A stretch of DNA of 64,000 nt from Sphagnum magellanicum. Its lineage: Eukaryota; Streptophyta; Sphagnopsida; Sphagnales; Sphagnaceae. Positions 20,653-34,200 of this stretch are shown one piece after another. The position numbers and the translations under genes are program-made. The notes beneath the pieces are model-generated. The model searched no databases, was not told the DNA's origin, and was given only the letters and a program-made list of their open reading frames with translations. Numbering within the stretch: position 1 is the first letter of the stretch; each line of letters begins with the position of its first letter. Location of the stretch: the NCBI GenBank assembly GCA_021904315.1, contig CM038925.1, positions 16,494,501 to 16,558,500 on the forward strand, written 5' to 3'.

Positions 20653-22275
20653 ATGGCAAATTCAGCGGCGTTCTTTCCTCAATGCGTTTTCGCCGCCTTG
20701 GATTGTTGCCGTCTTGATCATGCCCAGTGCTGCACCAGAAGTAGCTTCTGGTTCGCAGGGAAGAGCCTTTCCCTTTGTAGGTTTTCAAACCCTAGAGTTT
20801 CCAAGAGGATTACCACCGGACAGTGTCAATTGCGGCACATGCACAAGCTTGTAGATTTTCCATCAGGGAGATGGGGCGTTGTTGGAGCTCGTGCCCCCGG
20901 TGGAGACTCGCCTGATGATGGCGATGGCGGTAGTGAGGAGGAGGAGGAAGATGGGAGTAGGACGGACGAGAATTTCACCAGTTTCAGTAGCTCAAGTGAT
21001 GATGTGAGTGTCTCAATCTTTCCTGTTTCCCTGCTCTAAAAGTACCTCGCGATCCCTTGTCAGAATCTCGTGCAGTGGTGTTTCTGCATCTGCGTCTAGG
21101 TTTGCATTAAGAGCTTGTGTACAACTTTTCTAGACCAGAAGGACAATATTGCAGCTTTTGTGAATTCATTTGCTTGTTTGTGTATGCAGGTGAAGTCACA
21201 GCAGTTTCGTGAACAGATGGAAAGAATGTTAGATAATGAAGATGCAAAGTTTGCAGGGAAAGACTTGGCTGTACTCATAAGGAAGAAATATGGAAGATCT
21301 TACGATGTCCAACTGATTAAGAAGGCAAGTCTCTCTTTTGTTGTAGATGTCAGGACCAACATCCCTTGAAGACTCTTATGGGCAAACGTACACATTCTGG
21401 CGTTACTACAAACCTAGTGGACATGAAGAAGGGCACTTTGCTTGTTCTTTGCATTGAGTGTGAAGCTAACACACATTACATGAAACATGGTTTTCAAGCA
21501 AGCTGTCTGCAGCAGAAACCTAATAGGTTCTGAAGAAACCCTCTGGAAGTTTGTTTTTGCCAATTGTTCACTGGACTTCTGGCCTGTGTTTTTTTTTTTG
21601 CAGGATTTTATGGGGCGGCAACTCCTAGCTATGAATGTCATGTGGAAATACCGGGAGCAGGTAACATTTGCCTTCGATGGCACCATGTGTCTTGTGGCAA
21701 ATTGTGCTATGAGACAATTATCAGAATACAATAAAAAGGTTGTCTGAAGTTTTTTTACAGTCCTTAGTGACTTGGTTTTGAAAGGCTGATAATATTGCAA
21801 TGGAGAATTTGTGTATGAGAGTGGAACATTTCATAACAGGCTTTTTTTCTGGTTGGGTTGTGTTGCACACTCTGGCCTCAGCGATCGTTCCCATTGACAG
21901 AGGAAGAATATCTACTTCGTCTAGATAGTGTTGCTAGCACTTTGAAAGGCTGGGGAGCTGTTTCATATGTCCGAAGTACTCTTGCAAAAACAAAAGAAAG
22001 ACCTCGTATTGGCAAGGTGATTTCCTTTGTCTCTTATGATTCCTCTGGTTTACAATCATGGAATACTCCACATATCATGCAGATGTCTTAGCACATCAGT
22101 CAGTGAACCCCACTATTGCATTGTTGTGTTGATGCTACAGTGTATATAGCATTGAATGGAGCCTGAGTTTTCCCTGTTATTACTTATATGTTATGGTGAT
22201 TTTTGGCAGGCTGTCAGCATTTTCATTGACATTAATGAATCTGGTGGAAGGGCGAAGGAGTGGATAAATAGGTGA
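20653..22275 (+). CDS. DUF3067-family protein, probably plastid-targeted
   Basis: Five exons: 20653-21003, 21190-21324, 21604-21660, 21882-22016, 22210-22275, giving 247 residues. Phase holds at every junction. The first about 60 residues are Ser/Arg/Cys-rich with few acids, like a chloroplast transit peptide, followed by an acidic linker (GGSEEEEEDG). The conserved domain starts near residue 140: LIRKKYGRSYDVQLIKK, then MNVMWKYREQRSFPLTEEEY, a helix ending LKGWGAVSYV, then KERPRIGKAVSIFIDI. This matches the cyanobacterial/plastid DUF3067 family, whose biochemical role is unknown to me. Intron 2 uses a GC donor (AAG|GCAAGT). The short last exon ends GGRAKEWINR. The neighbour at 23404-24584 is convergent. 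Confidence 0.9.
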
Positions 22276-23335
22276 AGCCGAACATCTGTGTTTCAGATGG
22301 AGATTTCTGTTGATCTTGAACCAAATTTTCATAGAGGGGTGATATTCATGATTGACTGCTCACTAGTCATTGCTGTGTTTTGGCAACATGAACTCCAACA
22401 TGTAGTGGCATCTTGTATACATGTATGTTACCCCTCATGTGTCATGGAACATTCTTGGAAGACAACTAATGTCGCCTCCACCAAGAAATTCCCCTGTTGT
22501 AGAGCTGACAGGAGACCTTGGGTTCTGCCTCATAATTGCAAAAGCTATTGGTGGAGGAATGGCAAATTCTGGTGAGTATTGGTAGTTGTTTTTATTGTTG
22601 GTTTGATGTTTTTGGTGGGGATCACAATCCTTTTTGTTGTGATGTATAAGGGAGTTGGCAAGTCATAGCTGTGTATGTATGTAAGGTATCATGCAAATCC
22701 ACCTGTGGTTTTGCTCTCTGGCTATGCAGAGACTCCTGGCTAGTTGCAAATCAAATTAGCATACTTGGGACAAACTAAAATTTGCTGTATTAAGTTTTAA
22801 AGTGGACATTACCTTGCTCTCTTTCCAAGGGTGATGAACATAGAGCATAAACTTTTGAACTTCATGACATCAAACACAATTGATTGTATTCTATGCAGAT
22901 ACTGTAGTGGAATTGACTCATACTACATTTCAACATCTACTGTTCAATCATTTGTCAAACTTTGATTTTTAGGGTTCAATCGTGTTCTCACATCATGAAA
23001 CCAACATGGTGTGTTTCATAAGTTGTAGCAACATGGAATTGCTCTACTTGTGGGGTTGTCTGTGTGTCTCATGACAGGTCAAACTTCAGATGCTATTGCA
23101 CCTGGAACATGCAGATGTCATTTGTCTTCAACTGTTCAACTGCTGTGTTGACCATTCTACACACTTAATGCTGCAATCTGATGTCAATGTGCTGCCAATA
23201 GTGGGATGTTTCTCTTGTGAAATGTGTGTAACAAGATTGGGAGTGTCACCTTGGGCTTTTGAATCACTCTGTTTCTAAGCATTGTCTGCAGGACTGTGTT
23301 AGTAGTAAAATCATGAGCATTTGATTACACCAGCT
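22276..23335. other. Space between convergent genes, 3' UTR and unassigned DNA
   Basis: This lies between two tail-to-tail genes. Composition stays moderately GC compared with the deep intergenic DNA, so parts are probably 3' UTR of the DUF3067 gene. No additional coding motif was recognised. Confidence 0.5.
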
Positions 23336-23493
23336 CCTCCTCACCAGTATCCAGACATGACTTGGTCAAAATAATGCTGTGGTGTTCCTGCTTCTTCAAC
23401 AGATCACATCACATCCTCCTCCCGAGTATCTTGATGTGACTTGGTCTCATAATGCTGCGGTGTTTCTGCTCTTTCAACACTATCCAAATGTGC
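23336..23493 (-). repeat. 79-bp tandem duplication across the stop of the 23.4-24.6 kb gene
   Basis: Two copies, about 23336-23414 and 23415-23493. The copy upstream in the gene encodes AETPQHYETKSHQDTREEDV and M, then stop. The downstream copy reads AGTPQHYFDQVMSGYW then stop. The second copy therefore lies in the 3' UTR as a decayed echo of the C terminus. Confidence 0.75.
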
Positions 23494-24584
23494 AGCTGCA
23501 ATCTCTCCAGATTGATGAGAAGGGCTCAGGTTTCCTGATGTATCATGGCTGTATGCAACAGTGTCAAAGTCCTTGGGCTTCACAATTCCCACTGGGATTT
23601 GAGCATCTGCATCCTCCACTTTCTTTGAAGTTGACTGGAAGGGGGTATCAGCTGGGATCTCTCTTGCTTCTGACAGGTACTCAGAAGGTTCTTGGCCTGC
23701 ACAATAAGACACAGTTGTTGATGGAAGAACTTGGGCTCATGTAAACATCAAGACCTTGGAAACACACACCTTTATCATTCTGGTGTGTGACTCTGAAATC
23801 CTTTTTTGTTCATTCCACCACAAGCTGTTAGGAAGCAAAAAAGCCACAGAATTTATTTGACTTTTCCACAGTGTTTTCAAAAAGGAAAGAGGGAAAACAC
23901 ACCTTGGATTGTGTGAGAGTTGTAATCAAGCTGAGCAGGTTGGAATCTCTCACTGGCATAGTCTCTGTACTGGGTGGGCACAGCTTGCATTATCCCTGCA
24001 GGCCCCTCATTTCTATACTGGCTAATAGGCATAGTATCATCTGCTTGCAAAGTTAGATCTGATGCTGCATCCTCAGTTTGAGAAGGTGTTGTCGCACCTG
24101 CTGTTGACTCTGGTGCACTCCCAATGACAGTCTCAGGAGCAGATTTTGTAGCCGTTGTTGTATCTTCATCTTCATCAGAGGAGGCAGAGCCATCACTAGA
24201 GTCATCCTTCTTCAACTCAGAACTTCCACTCGACTGTACTGATTTCTTCTGGCTCACTTTCTGCTTCAGCTGAGAGACTTTGGTCATGGTCTTGTCCTTC
24301 AGCTTCCCAAGCAAAGATTTCTTTCCAGAGTCCTCACTCCCAGGTGTGCTGGGAGGTGATTCTCTCTCTTCCTCCTGGTCACCTGCGTTTTGTTACCATC
24401 ATCACACATCATGAAAATGTGAAGAAAATCAAAAACAAACCTCTGGCAAATGATGGAACACACCCCCATAAATCTTTTTCAAAAGAAAAAAAAAAAGTCC
24501 CACACATAAGTCAGAAAAATTTCGAGCTCAAAATACTTTACCAGATGAGATTGTGGAATCATCTATAGATACTTGATGTGCCAT
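23404..24584 (-). CDS. Unrecognised charged, probably disordered protein (LEA/stress-protein-like composition)
   Basis: Three exons: 24584-24542, 24382-23903, 23696-23404. Phases 1 and 1 match and give 271 residues. It begins MAHQVSIDDSTISSGDQEEE. A Lys-rich amphipathic stretch LLGKLKDKTMTKVSQLKQKV occurs near residue 40, then a Ser/Asp/Glu/Thr-rich low-complexity middle, a Tyr-containing motif QYRNEGPAGIMQAVPTQYRD and a hydrophilic tail. There are no membrane helices and no catalytic motif. The composition recalls LEA or LTI65-type dehydration proteins, but I see none of their signature repeats, so no function is assigned. It is transcribed away from a CT-rich upstream region (24700-24800) and ends convergent with the DUF3067 gene. 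The exon 1 start is the only ATG in frame near the donor. Confidence 0.65.
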
Positions 24585-25029
24585 GAGTGATCCACAACCG
24601 CAGCAAATGGTTTTGTTGTTGTTGTAGCTACCACTGATGGGACGTCTTCTTCCTGATCTGTGAAACAAATTGCAACCCACCCCAACAGGAGACGATTCTC
24701 TTCTGATGAATCAGTCGAGTTCTCTGAGAATCTTGCTCTCTCTTTCGTTCGCGATCTCTTTCTTTCCCCCTCTCTCGCAAATCTCTCTCTCTCTCGTTTG
24801 CGATCTATCTGGACAATAAGAAGGATTTGGCTGCAAGGAATTGTGGGTGAAGGAATTTTGCGCACGCGGGAAGAGTAGTATGGGAAGGTGCAATGGGCCG
24901 CGTGGCAGTGGCGAAATGGTCACGGGCTGCATCGTCACCCTCCAGGTGGCAGATGATGAGTCGTGAGTCGTGACAAGAGTAGGAGGACTCATTTTTGGGG
25001 GCACTGCCCCCATCCCCCACCCAAAATCC

Positions 25030-28000
25030 ACTGCAAGAGCAGATTCTATATTTTCTTAATTTTAAAATATTTATTTATTTATTTATTTATATTTTTAATT
25101 AAAAAATTATAAATTTTAACTGAACAGAAGAATGATTTTGTCACTCTGCTGTTCAGTTTTTAAAGCATAATAGGTGCAGCTAAAAATCAAAATGGATGAT
25201 GGCCATTTTTTTATCAACACATGAATTTGGATGAGAGAAGGTAATATGAATTCTAAATCTTACGCGGCTAACATATTTGTTTTGGTTTTTTATTGATTTC
25301 ATCCAAATTCATCCATCCAATCTGTATTCAATTATTTGGATGCTTAACTAATTAGTAACTTCCTTTTTTTTAGCTTAAGATTGTTTAAGAATCAATTTTC
25401 TCCAATCCTTTGGATGTTTTGAACCTTCCGAAGAAAACTTGTAAAAATATGTTCATTCATAGCATTGAACCTATTGAAGACTAATTCAAGCAGGATAAAA
25501 ATAAGTAGAGTCCCAAACATTTTTATACTATACTATTTTATTAATTTTATTAATAAAAGGATATAGTATATATATAATTATTATTATATTTTCAGTGATG
25601 ATGATAATCGGAATTGGTTTATGTAGACCAGGTATAGGGTTCTTTTTCATCACTAATACAATTACACCATGGTTGTTGACCATGACAATTACAAATGGTT
25701 GCATGGTCGACAATTATGTGCAAGAATGACCATTTTTTGACAATTATGTGCCGCAATGATGGAAGTTTAGGCCAAAAAAAATTCATCATTTTTTGGCAAC
25801 GGCAATAGCAACAAGAGTAGTGATGATGTATATGGCTTCTCCTTCTTGGTGCAATGTACACCCATTACATCTTCGACTTTGAACTTGAAGGCAACACAAA
25901 GGTCTTTTTTGTGGACATAACGTTATTGTGGGAGAAGATTCAAATTATGGCAATGGAGAATTATGGCAACTACTACTACATGGAGTCACAGAAGAGATGG
26001 AAGTAAACACAACAAGAATGGCAAGAATGGTGGAATGAGGGAGAGAGGAGGAGAAGAAGAAAATGGAAAAAGAACAAGGAGGAAGCATGCATGGGAACAA
26101 TTGCGATTGGCAATGAGTGCAATATTTGACTCATAGGACAGTTTAAGAACTTAGAAATATCGCATTATCAACCATATCACTTGCCTTAAGGGAATTGTTG
26201 TCAATGTACAAATAATGGTGTTTAGAAACATGGGAAGTGATTCTGGTATAAAAGTGTTTTTCACCCTCAATCTAAGCATTAGTGAAAAGAAATTGTATGG
26301 GGAGTACCTTATCAATACACAAGTTTGCCACAAACTAGGCTTACATTCTTTTGGGTTGTAAATTTTTTTTGAAGTCAACCTTACATTCATCATGTGTCAA
26401 GGTCCAACATTAGTGAACAAATGTATCACTTTCTTCTTCTGAAAATCTAAAAAGCCATTATGCCCTACATCCTACCCTAAATGCCAACCTTCTTATTGTC
26501 TTGTAAGGAGAAGATGTTGTAAGCATTTATACTCCTAAGGACATAGACATGATGAAACAAGTTTTACTAGATGCATACAAATAATTGTTTGAAAACTGTA
26601 ACCTACTTGAAGAGCATTACAAGTAAATGATGGTACAAAAACTCCATTATGATATTGTCCCTTACATCTTCTGACGCACTCCCAACCTCCTCAAAAGACT
26701 CAAATGTGAATTTAAGATGAAAACATTGGAAGAGTAGGAAATTGGGGCACGTTCCTTAGTACGTAGCATTTCGAAGGTAGAAGGGCGTGCTGGAGCTCCA
26801 GGATGGGACTAAGAAGATTAACAAGCACTTCAATCATTCACATGGATTTGCACAAACCAAACAACAAGTTGGTTAGTGCATAGCTGGAGCAATTTTGGTG
26901 TTAGGACGAGCCACGGGCAAACTCGGACTCACAAGATTCACCATGACCCAGACTTGAAGGAAGCCACCACCTTCCCCCTTATATTATACTATGTGCCTCT
27001 CCATGAAGCCCACATCCAAATGGTATTTTGTCCCGGGACTCCCAAATGGGAGTCTTGAAATTCCCAAAGTTAGGACTTCCTCGACTTTGGGGCCCCATAA
27101 ATTTTTGTGGAAACCTCTGATTGAGATTAGGTCTAAAGCAAAGTTATAGCCCTCATCAAGAATTGTCCAATAGTATGTCGCATGCCACCTGCAAGCAAGG
27201 AAATCGAGTCAATTTTCGACTTTTAGTGGTTAGGAGTCAAACTGCCAATTTGATTCCCGACCTTTTCCTTTGGCCATAACTTATGTTTTAGATATCCAAA
27301 TGGGTCATGCGAGCCCATTTTAGACATCTACGTTTCAATAGTTTTCCAATGATATAAAGAAATCTTCAATCTAATGGGTTTTGACCTCTACAATAGTTCT
27401 CTCAAAATTCGGGAGTCCATCAGGACTCCAACTCCCCAAGTGGGAGTTGCCTTGGGAGTGTGAAGGTTCATTCTCTCACACTTTCCTGCACTCCCAGGAG
27501 TATAAAATGTGTTTCCTAGGGCTCCCTCTTATCCCGCACTTCTACCAACCCCTGCTTTGGTCACGAGCCCAAAGTTAGGGTTGCGACATCTTCTATTAAA
27601 TTTCAGGCCCATCATCCTCAATTTGGATCCGATGTAGTTAGGTTATAAAGGTTACACAATGACCAACATCAACTATTAAAACACACATTTTTCATGCTCA
27701 TGGTCAAATATTTCACTAGTTTTAAATGTTAGGGACTTAACAACATATGTTTGTATTAGTTTTCCATTTGAATCAAAGTAGAGTTATAATCAATTTACAT
27801 GTGACATTACAAGATATTAAGTTCACAATGCAAGTGGGTAGACTTTGGATCCTACAGTGCTACATAGGCAAGCGCACATGTGTTGGTGTTGTGACGATTA
27901 CTATTGACATGGTTTTTGAGATGACACATCACTATGATTTCGTTCTGATTTGAATAGCAAATCAAGCAAGCTTCTACTTGATGTCCACCTCTTGGATTTG

Positions 28001-30150
28001 GTTTCGATTTCCTTGATTTGTTTCCTTTGTTAAATGGATGTGAACATAATAAAAATCCAATAGTACATTTGTCATGCAAACATCTGAATTGCAAATCTAA
28101 CAACATAAATAATGAGGAACAAATCCCAAGGATGTTCAACACACATAGTTTAGTGAAGAAATAATGCTAGAACACATCTATTTATTTTGGCTCAAAGCTT
28201 AGTAACATGCTTGGATAACTTCTCGTCAAGTGGATTTAAATGGTGAACCCTCATTGCAAATTCTGACCATGTTGCATATCTTTTACGCTACAACACCTAG
28301 GTTCATATCTCTGTTATTTTAGTTGTTGCTTTCATGGGGGGAATATGAGAAACAAATTACACACACCTTGATATGAAATGAAACCTATCAACCATAGGTT
28401 ACTAAAACCAAATTTTACAAAGGCTTCTTGTGCCACATTATGGACATCATCTACACCTTATGTTCTTTGTGTGATTGCCAACACTTGTGGCAACCTAAAC
28501 AAAAGAATCAACAATGATCGCATTCAAGTCGAAGGCTCACTATAATGGCACAAATGAGCACCAATCTAATTAGAAATGGTTATATATCCATACCTCCTCA
28601 AGCATTTGCCCACTTTCAAGAGCAAAGGCAATGTGACATTGTTGTGGCTTCTACTAATACAATATTAGGTTCATCCAAGGCACTGGACATACGAAAATTG
28701 AAAGCTTCAATACTCTTTTGGGCAAACTCCCACTCCATTTCAAAATTTGGTCAAAACAGTAAGACAATGTAGCACATAAAGATAATTAATAAGATTTTAA
28801 AAAACATAATGCGGGAATTACAAGAAAAAAATGTTAAACTATTGCAACAAATGTAGAATAAGACCTATTTGTGAACAAAAGACAAGAAGACTCAAGGTGA
28901 TCAACCATATTGTGATATGTTTGTTACCAAACATGTCCTGCTTCATTTATGAAGTTTGAAAGTTCTAAATGATGGCCAACAACACTATTAAGAAAGCCTT
29001 ATTAGGAATCTTCAAGTTGGATATGTTGCTAAAGGTGCTCATGAAAATTACATATATGTTCTTTCAATCCAAATTCAACATTTCATCCATTAATTTTCAT
29101 CTATAGAATTATTCTTTTTTAAATAATGTGAACATAAACAAAAATTACCTTCACATAGTTGGTTACATAGTTTCTTTTCTCCTTCAAACATCATCATAAA
29201 ACAGAAAAAAACTAAAGCTCCCAATTGTGCAATATGTTTTTATGATTTGTGATTTGTTTTCATTTTTACTTGATATGAAACTCATAATTCAAAGCTTTTA
29301 ACATGCTTTTATAAATCTCTTATTTCATAATAATAAATTGAATTTGAATCAAAGGACTACTACAAACATCAAGAGAATTACATACACAAAACAAAATTCA
29401 TATTTCCATAGACTTTTACAATATATAACATGGTTAGTATTCTAATGCTAATGAATTTGATATTACAAAAAATGAATTCCATGATCTTTATTGATGTAAT
29501 AGTGATGATGTTTATTGTGAAATATGTTTTGATGATTTGTGATTTGTTTTCATTTATACTTGTTATGTAGGTTTGAACCTCCAATATTGATCAAAATCAA
29601 AATGACAAACTCAATCAAATCACAATCTTTAATCATTTCCATGAACAAGGTACACCTTTTCATGTTTTAAAGCATCTCAACCTACATCAAACATGGAATA
29701 ATTAAAAAATTTGAAACTATTTTTCAACACATTAACATATTAAATTAAAAAGGCATATCAATATGAACAAATATGAAACTACAACCGCGAACACTTACAA
29801 TTTTAAATGTTGATTTTAATTTATGTTTATTTCATTATGTAGAAATTTGATACTCGTTCCACAATATATGACCAAATATGCAAAACATGACTATCACATC
29901 ATTAATATAAAGCAATAAGAATGGTTCACCCTTCAAAAAGGCTCCAACTACCATAGCACATTAATTAACCCTCAAACTAAAAAGGCAACCTTTGCTTTCT
30001 TAGTAGGAGTTGTAAGATCATGTTGGTTGGGGGGAAAAGGAAACTTTAACAAAGTTTCCTTTGCAAACACATACATTGATTCAACACTTTCAATTGTTTT
30101 GGAAGATTTCAAATTCATTAAAGATTATTAAAAAAAGTTGTCACAATGGA
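25030..30150. other. AT-rich intergenic DNA with transposon fragments, no intact gene
   Basis: Starts with TTTA/ATTT-rich runs (25060-25100) and a small inverted repeat AACTGAACAG..CTGTTCAGTT (about 25119-25160). An LTR-like stretch lies at 27029-27657. The minus strand at 28590-28740 (EWEFAQKSIEAFNFRM...) faintly recalls a gypsy RT/RNase H connection but is too weak to call. Elsewhere I see nothing. Confidence 0.55.
27029..27657 (+). mobile_element. LTR-like sequence, possible solo LTR
   Basis: Starts TGTCCCGGGACTCCCAAATG and could end at ..GGTTACA. A well-placed TATA box (TATAAAAT at 27501) is followed by a GC-rich start-like region. The stretch is less AT-rich than its surroundings and rich in phrases typical of plant LTRs. 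No second copy and no 5-bp target duplication is seen in the window, so borders and identity are tentative. Confidence 0.3.
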
Positions 30151-30220
30151 GTGAATATTGGACCAAAAAATACACTGACCTGATTTGGTATGAAAGTCAG
30201 GATTTGATATTTTAAGAATA

Positions 30221-30547
30221 TTGTTAAACACTAAACCAAAAGCAACAACATCAGAATCAACAAAATGTGCATGTAAAAAACAAAAAGTTACAAATGTGTT
30301 AAAAGAATTAAATTTTTTTAATACGATTGAAGTTTTTGACAAAGAAAACAAACTCATTGATGGTGCTTCCATTACTAGGGGAGATTTCATATTAGTGAAA
30401 TGTTACATTAGATATTGGAAACATTATACTTCAAAATGTCATAAGTTAACCCTAGAATTAGTTGTCACAAAACAACTAATCAAAAGCAAATCCATTATCA
30501 AAGACAATTACAACTCTCATAGGTTCATCATATACATTAATTTATGA
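30221..30547 (+). CDS. Open frame of unknown function upstream of the Helitron Rep region
   Basis: 108 residues. It is basic in the N-terminal third, then has a beta-rich-looking stretch ITRGDFILVKCYIRYWKHYT followed by LTLELVVTKQLIKSK. Plant Helitrons sometimes carry an extra ORF such as an RPA-like protein; an OB-fold would fit this pattern but I cannot confirm it. It is surrounded by AT-rich DNA and lacks an obvious promoter. Confidence 0.25.
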   Translation: MLNTKPKATTSESTKCACKKQKVTNVLKELNFFNTIEVFDKENKLIDGASITRGDFILVKCYIRYWKHYTSKCHKLTLELVVTKQLIKSKSIIKDNYNSHRFIIYINL

Positions 30548-31489
30548 ACATTGGATGGACATAATATTATTTTGTCAAAATGTTTCCATTCAAATGAAAT
30601 AAAAGTAGAATATTTTGTTCACTAAATTGTCATTCCATGTCAAACATCATATCTATCATTAATCTAATCAATCATTATCACAATTAACATATCTCAACAA
30701 TTCAAATTTATGCCATAAAATATTATCACATAATTAATCACAATATCTCCAATTTTAAAGAAATTATAAATATTTTCATAATGACATTTCAGATTTTAAA
30801 AGACTATAACAAAAGAAAAAGATATCAAAATGAAAAGGAGGATAAAAATGCAAAAAGATGAAATAAAAGGCCAAAAAACTCAAACATAGATAAACAAGAA
30901 TTTTAAAACATCAAACATGGTTTCAATAACATAACAAACTATATATGTTTCCAAGTTGCAAAAAAAAAAATGTCATGATAATACAATTCAACATCAACCC
31001 AATCAAAATAAAAGAAGAAGAGAAACATATGGACGAATAAAAGATTATTTAAACACCAAAAAAAAATGCAAAAAAGTAAAAGTAAAAAGACATCCAAAAC
31101 AATAAAGTATTAAACCAAGAACATGAAAACATTAAAAGGTCTCCCTTGGGTTTTTAAGATGTAATAATAAAAAATTATCATGTTATTCATACATCAACTC
31201 AACATCAACTTGATAATAACATCCATGTACCACTAAACCATAATAAAAATCAAGAATATGATGAAAAAAATAATTTATAAAAAAATTGTAATGAAGTTCA
31301 TACAACAAAACAACTTGACAAAAACAAAATAAGAAGAGAAAGATATAAAAACCAAAAACAAACAACATAAATATTTGAAAAATAAAAATAAAACATAAAA
31401 CATCATTTGAACAATTCAACAAATGATGATTTTCATATGCAAACACCTAGCACTTTTCCATTGCAAATTAGCACTAAAAAAAAATATCA

Positions 31490-34200
31490 TGTTTAAAACA
31501 ATTTAATGATTTTCTTAAAAATTATACTTTTGAATTTAGTTGTTGTGTTTGTAATGAACAAAAACATAAACATGAATTTCAAATATGTAAAATAACAAAT
31601 TTAAACAAAAATATTAAAAATATGAAAACTCTACACAAATTCAATCTAAAACATCATTGGCAAAACAAAGTTGAAATCATTTTAAAAGAATTATTAAACA
31701 ACACAAAACATGTGAATATGGAATTACAAGGATTACTACTTGCAAAGGAAGGTATTTTGTCAATTGAAATTTTTATATGTAAGTCTTGTCATAATTTTTT
31801 ATTCAATAATAAAATGCCAAAACTTGCATTAACTGATGGACTATGGATTGGAATCACAACCAATTCATTACCAAAATTGATGATAGTAGGACAAGCTTTA
31901 ATTGCACATTATCATTTCTGAACCATATTAATAAAATTAAGGTATTCAAACAAAGGGGGAAAAGCAAGCCAACATGCATTAAAAGGAAATGTAATTAATT
32001 TTTCACAAGATCTTGAAAGTGCTATAAAACTTTTAGACATATTGCCATTGTCATTGGAATCATTGTTTGACATTTTTGTAGTCCATTTCATTGGTAGCTC
32101 CCATCCCCTCATATAATTTGTAAAATGTGCAAATTTCTATATGTACAAAAATTTGCCATATCTACCTGGTTCAAATGGCTAAAATCTAATCATATTGGGT
32201 ATAAAGATATAATAATGAATACACATATTATGGAATCCTTACTTCACAATAACATACCAAAACCCATAATAAGGTCAATATTTCAATCATCAAATATTTA
32301 TCTTGCAGATGCGGAACATCGTACAAACATAACATATTTACATGAAAAAAAAATGTCAAGAATAATGAAAATGTCATTGAGACATCAAGATTAATAGATT
32401 TTGATGGAATCAATATAGATCAGCATGAACATATGATTAATGCATATAACAATTTATAAAAAAATTGATATTTATCATATAACCATTAGTCTAAAATGAT
32501 CAATGAATACAATAACTTGAATTTGAATTCATGTATGTTTCCCACACTATTTTCTTTTGGAATTGATGTTCTCAAAATGGCAAATAGAGTTGTCAAAATA
32601 TCACTACAAATGCATGTCAAAGACCTTTTAAATTTAAACACCAATAAATATGCATTTTCAAAACACCATCTATTCCCATTCTTTGTATTTAACATAATAT
32701 AATGTAAACAAACATGTCTTGGGCAAAACTAATAATATCAAAATCATCAAACATGAATGAAAAAGACCTTTTGAATGAATTACAAACCACAGATTTTGAT
32801 GACATCTTAAAAAACCCCAAAAATATATAAGGGAATCCAAACATACTTAATTTATTATGACATTGAAGAGTTTCTAGTATGCATGTTATGGCTTCTAGTA
32901 GTAATTAAACAATGCAAAGAGTCCAAATATTTAGTATGATAAATTTCATTGGAACACCTAGTTTATTTTTCACTTTAAATCCATCATTTGTCCATCATCC
33001 TTCAGTTGTTCTTCTAAGTGGGCAAAACATCAAACTTGATTTATTTATGACAAAAAAATGTTAACAAAAAATAAGAAGAGTAAATAATTCGAAAGCCATG
33101 AATTCGAAAACCCAAGCAATATTTATACACACACTTGATGCAATTTTTGCATACATGTGAAAGTTTTTTTTAAAAAAACAATAAAATTGGTGTGTTCAGT
33201 CATATCAAAGCTTATTACAGATGCTATGAAATAACCAAAAATGGAAGCTTGCATATACATTCATTGTTGTGACTCAATGACTCATGAAATCTTAATACAC
33301 TTGTACATATGTTATGTGATAATGAAGGTTTTCAAAAACACATGATTGATTATTTAAACAACATCATCATTAAATATAGAACAATATAAATCAACTTCAA
33401 AGATGACACACGTAAACGATGAAATTCAACACATACATCCATGTACCACAAGACCACCTGACCCAAGTATCAATACTTTTGATAAATTATTTCAAAATGA
33501 TGTGTGTATTTTAATAAATGTATGTAATCGACATGTATGCAACCCAATTTGTTATAAAATAAATGTTGACGCTTTTAAAAAACTATGTAGACACAATTTT
33601 CCTCAATTTTTAATTAATGAAACTCATTTTGATAGTGAAACAAAACTTTTACACATTAAAAGAACTTGTAAATGGTTAAACAATGCAAACCCATGGATAT
33701 TATCAACATTTAGATGTAATCATGATCTAAAGTTCATAGCATCATTGGATAAAGATAGTAAATATTTAATTTATTATATTATAGACTACATAATAAAAAC
33801 ATCCATTTACACTATGCACATGTATTCTCTTTTACAAATAGCAATACAAAAAGTAGCCACAATTATTGAAAATACAAACTTGTATGATATAATTAATAAA
33901 AGTTGACATTTGATCATTAGATGTTTGAACACAATTGGAAGTCAACAAGAAATATTAGCTACAAGAGCAATAAATAATTTATTGAATCTGCCATATCATA
34001 TAATTGATTACAATTTCATTTATATACTTTGGTAAAATTTATTAACTTGGGTAAAAGAAGAGGAAATAAAACTGCAAAACATCCATATTGAAAAACAAAA
34101 TAACATTGATAACAATTTTGAAACATTTATAGTTGGAAAAACTTCATCAAATATGCATAATTTTCGTATATGATTACCAACAAAGACCTAATATATTTGA
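31490..34200 (+). pseudogene. Helitron Rep region (DUF6570, Helitron_like_N, HUH and Tyr motifs), broken
   Basis: 31530-31600 gives CCVCNEQ. 31622-31921 gives the DUF6570 core with CKSCHNFLFNNKMPKLALTD and LWIG. 31940-32100 continues (KGNVINFSQDL, VVHFIG). Near 32530 MFPTLFSFGI and near 32655 KHHLFPFFVFNII match the FP.LFP.G and H..FPFFVFN signatures. NGSLHIHSLL, with HUH-type HIH at 33252-33260, marks the endonuclease site. 33403-33906 has CRHNFPQFLINETHFD, FRCNHDLKFIAS and the tyrosine motif YYIIDYIIKTSIY. At about 34160 DYQQRPNIFESLSPYEF follows. Several frames are needed to read these, so the gene is not functional. Confidence 0.85.

Noticed and set aside
28590..28745. Gypsy RT/RNase H connection on the minus strand
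   Set aside because: Only loose spacing similarity (W...AF..); no catalytic motif seen.
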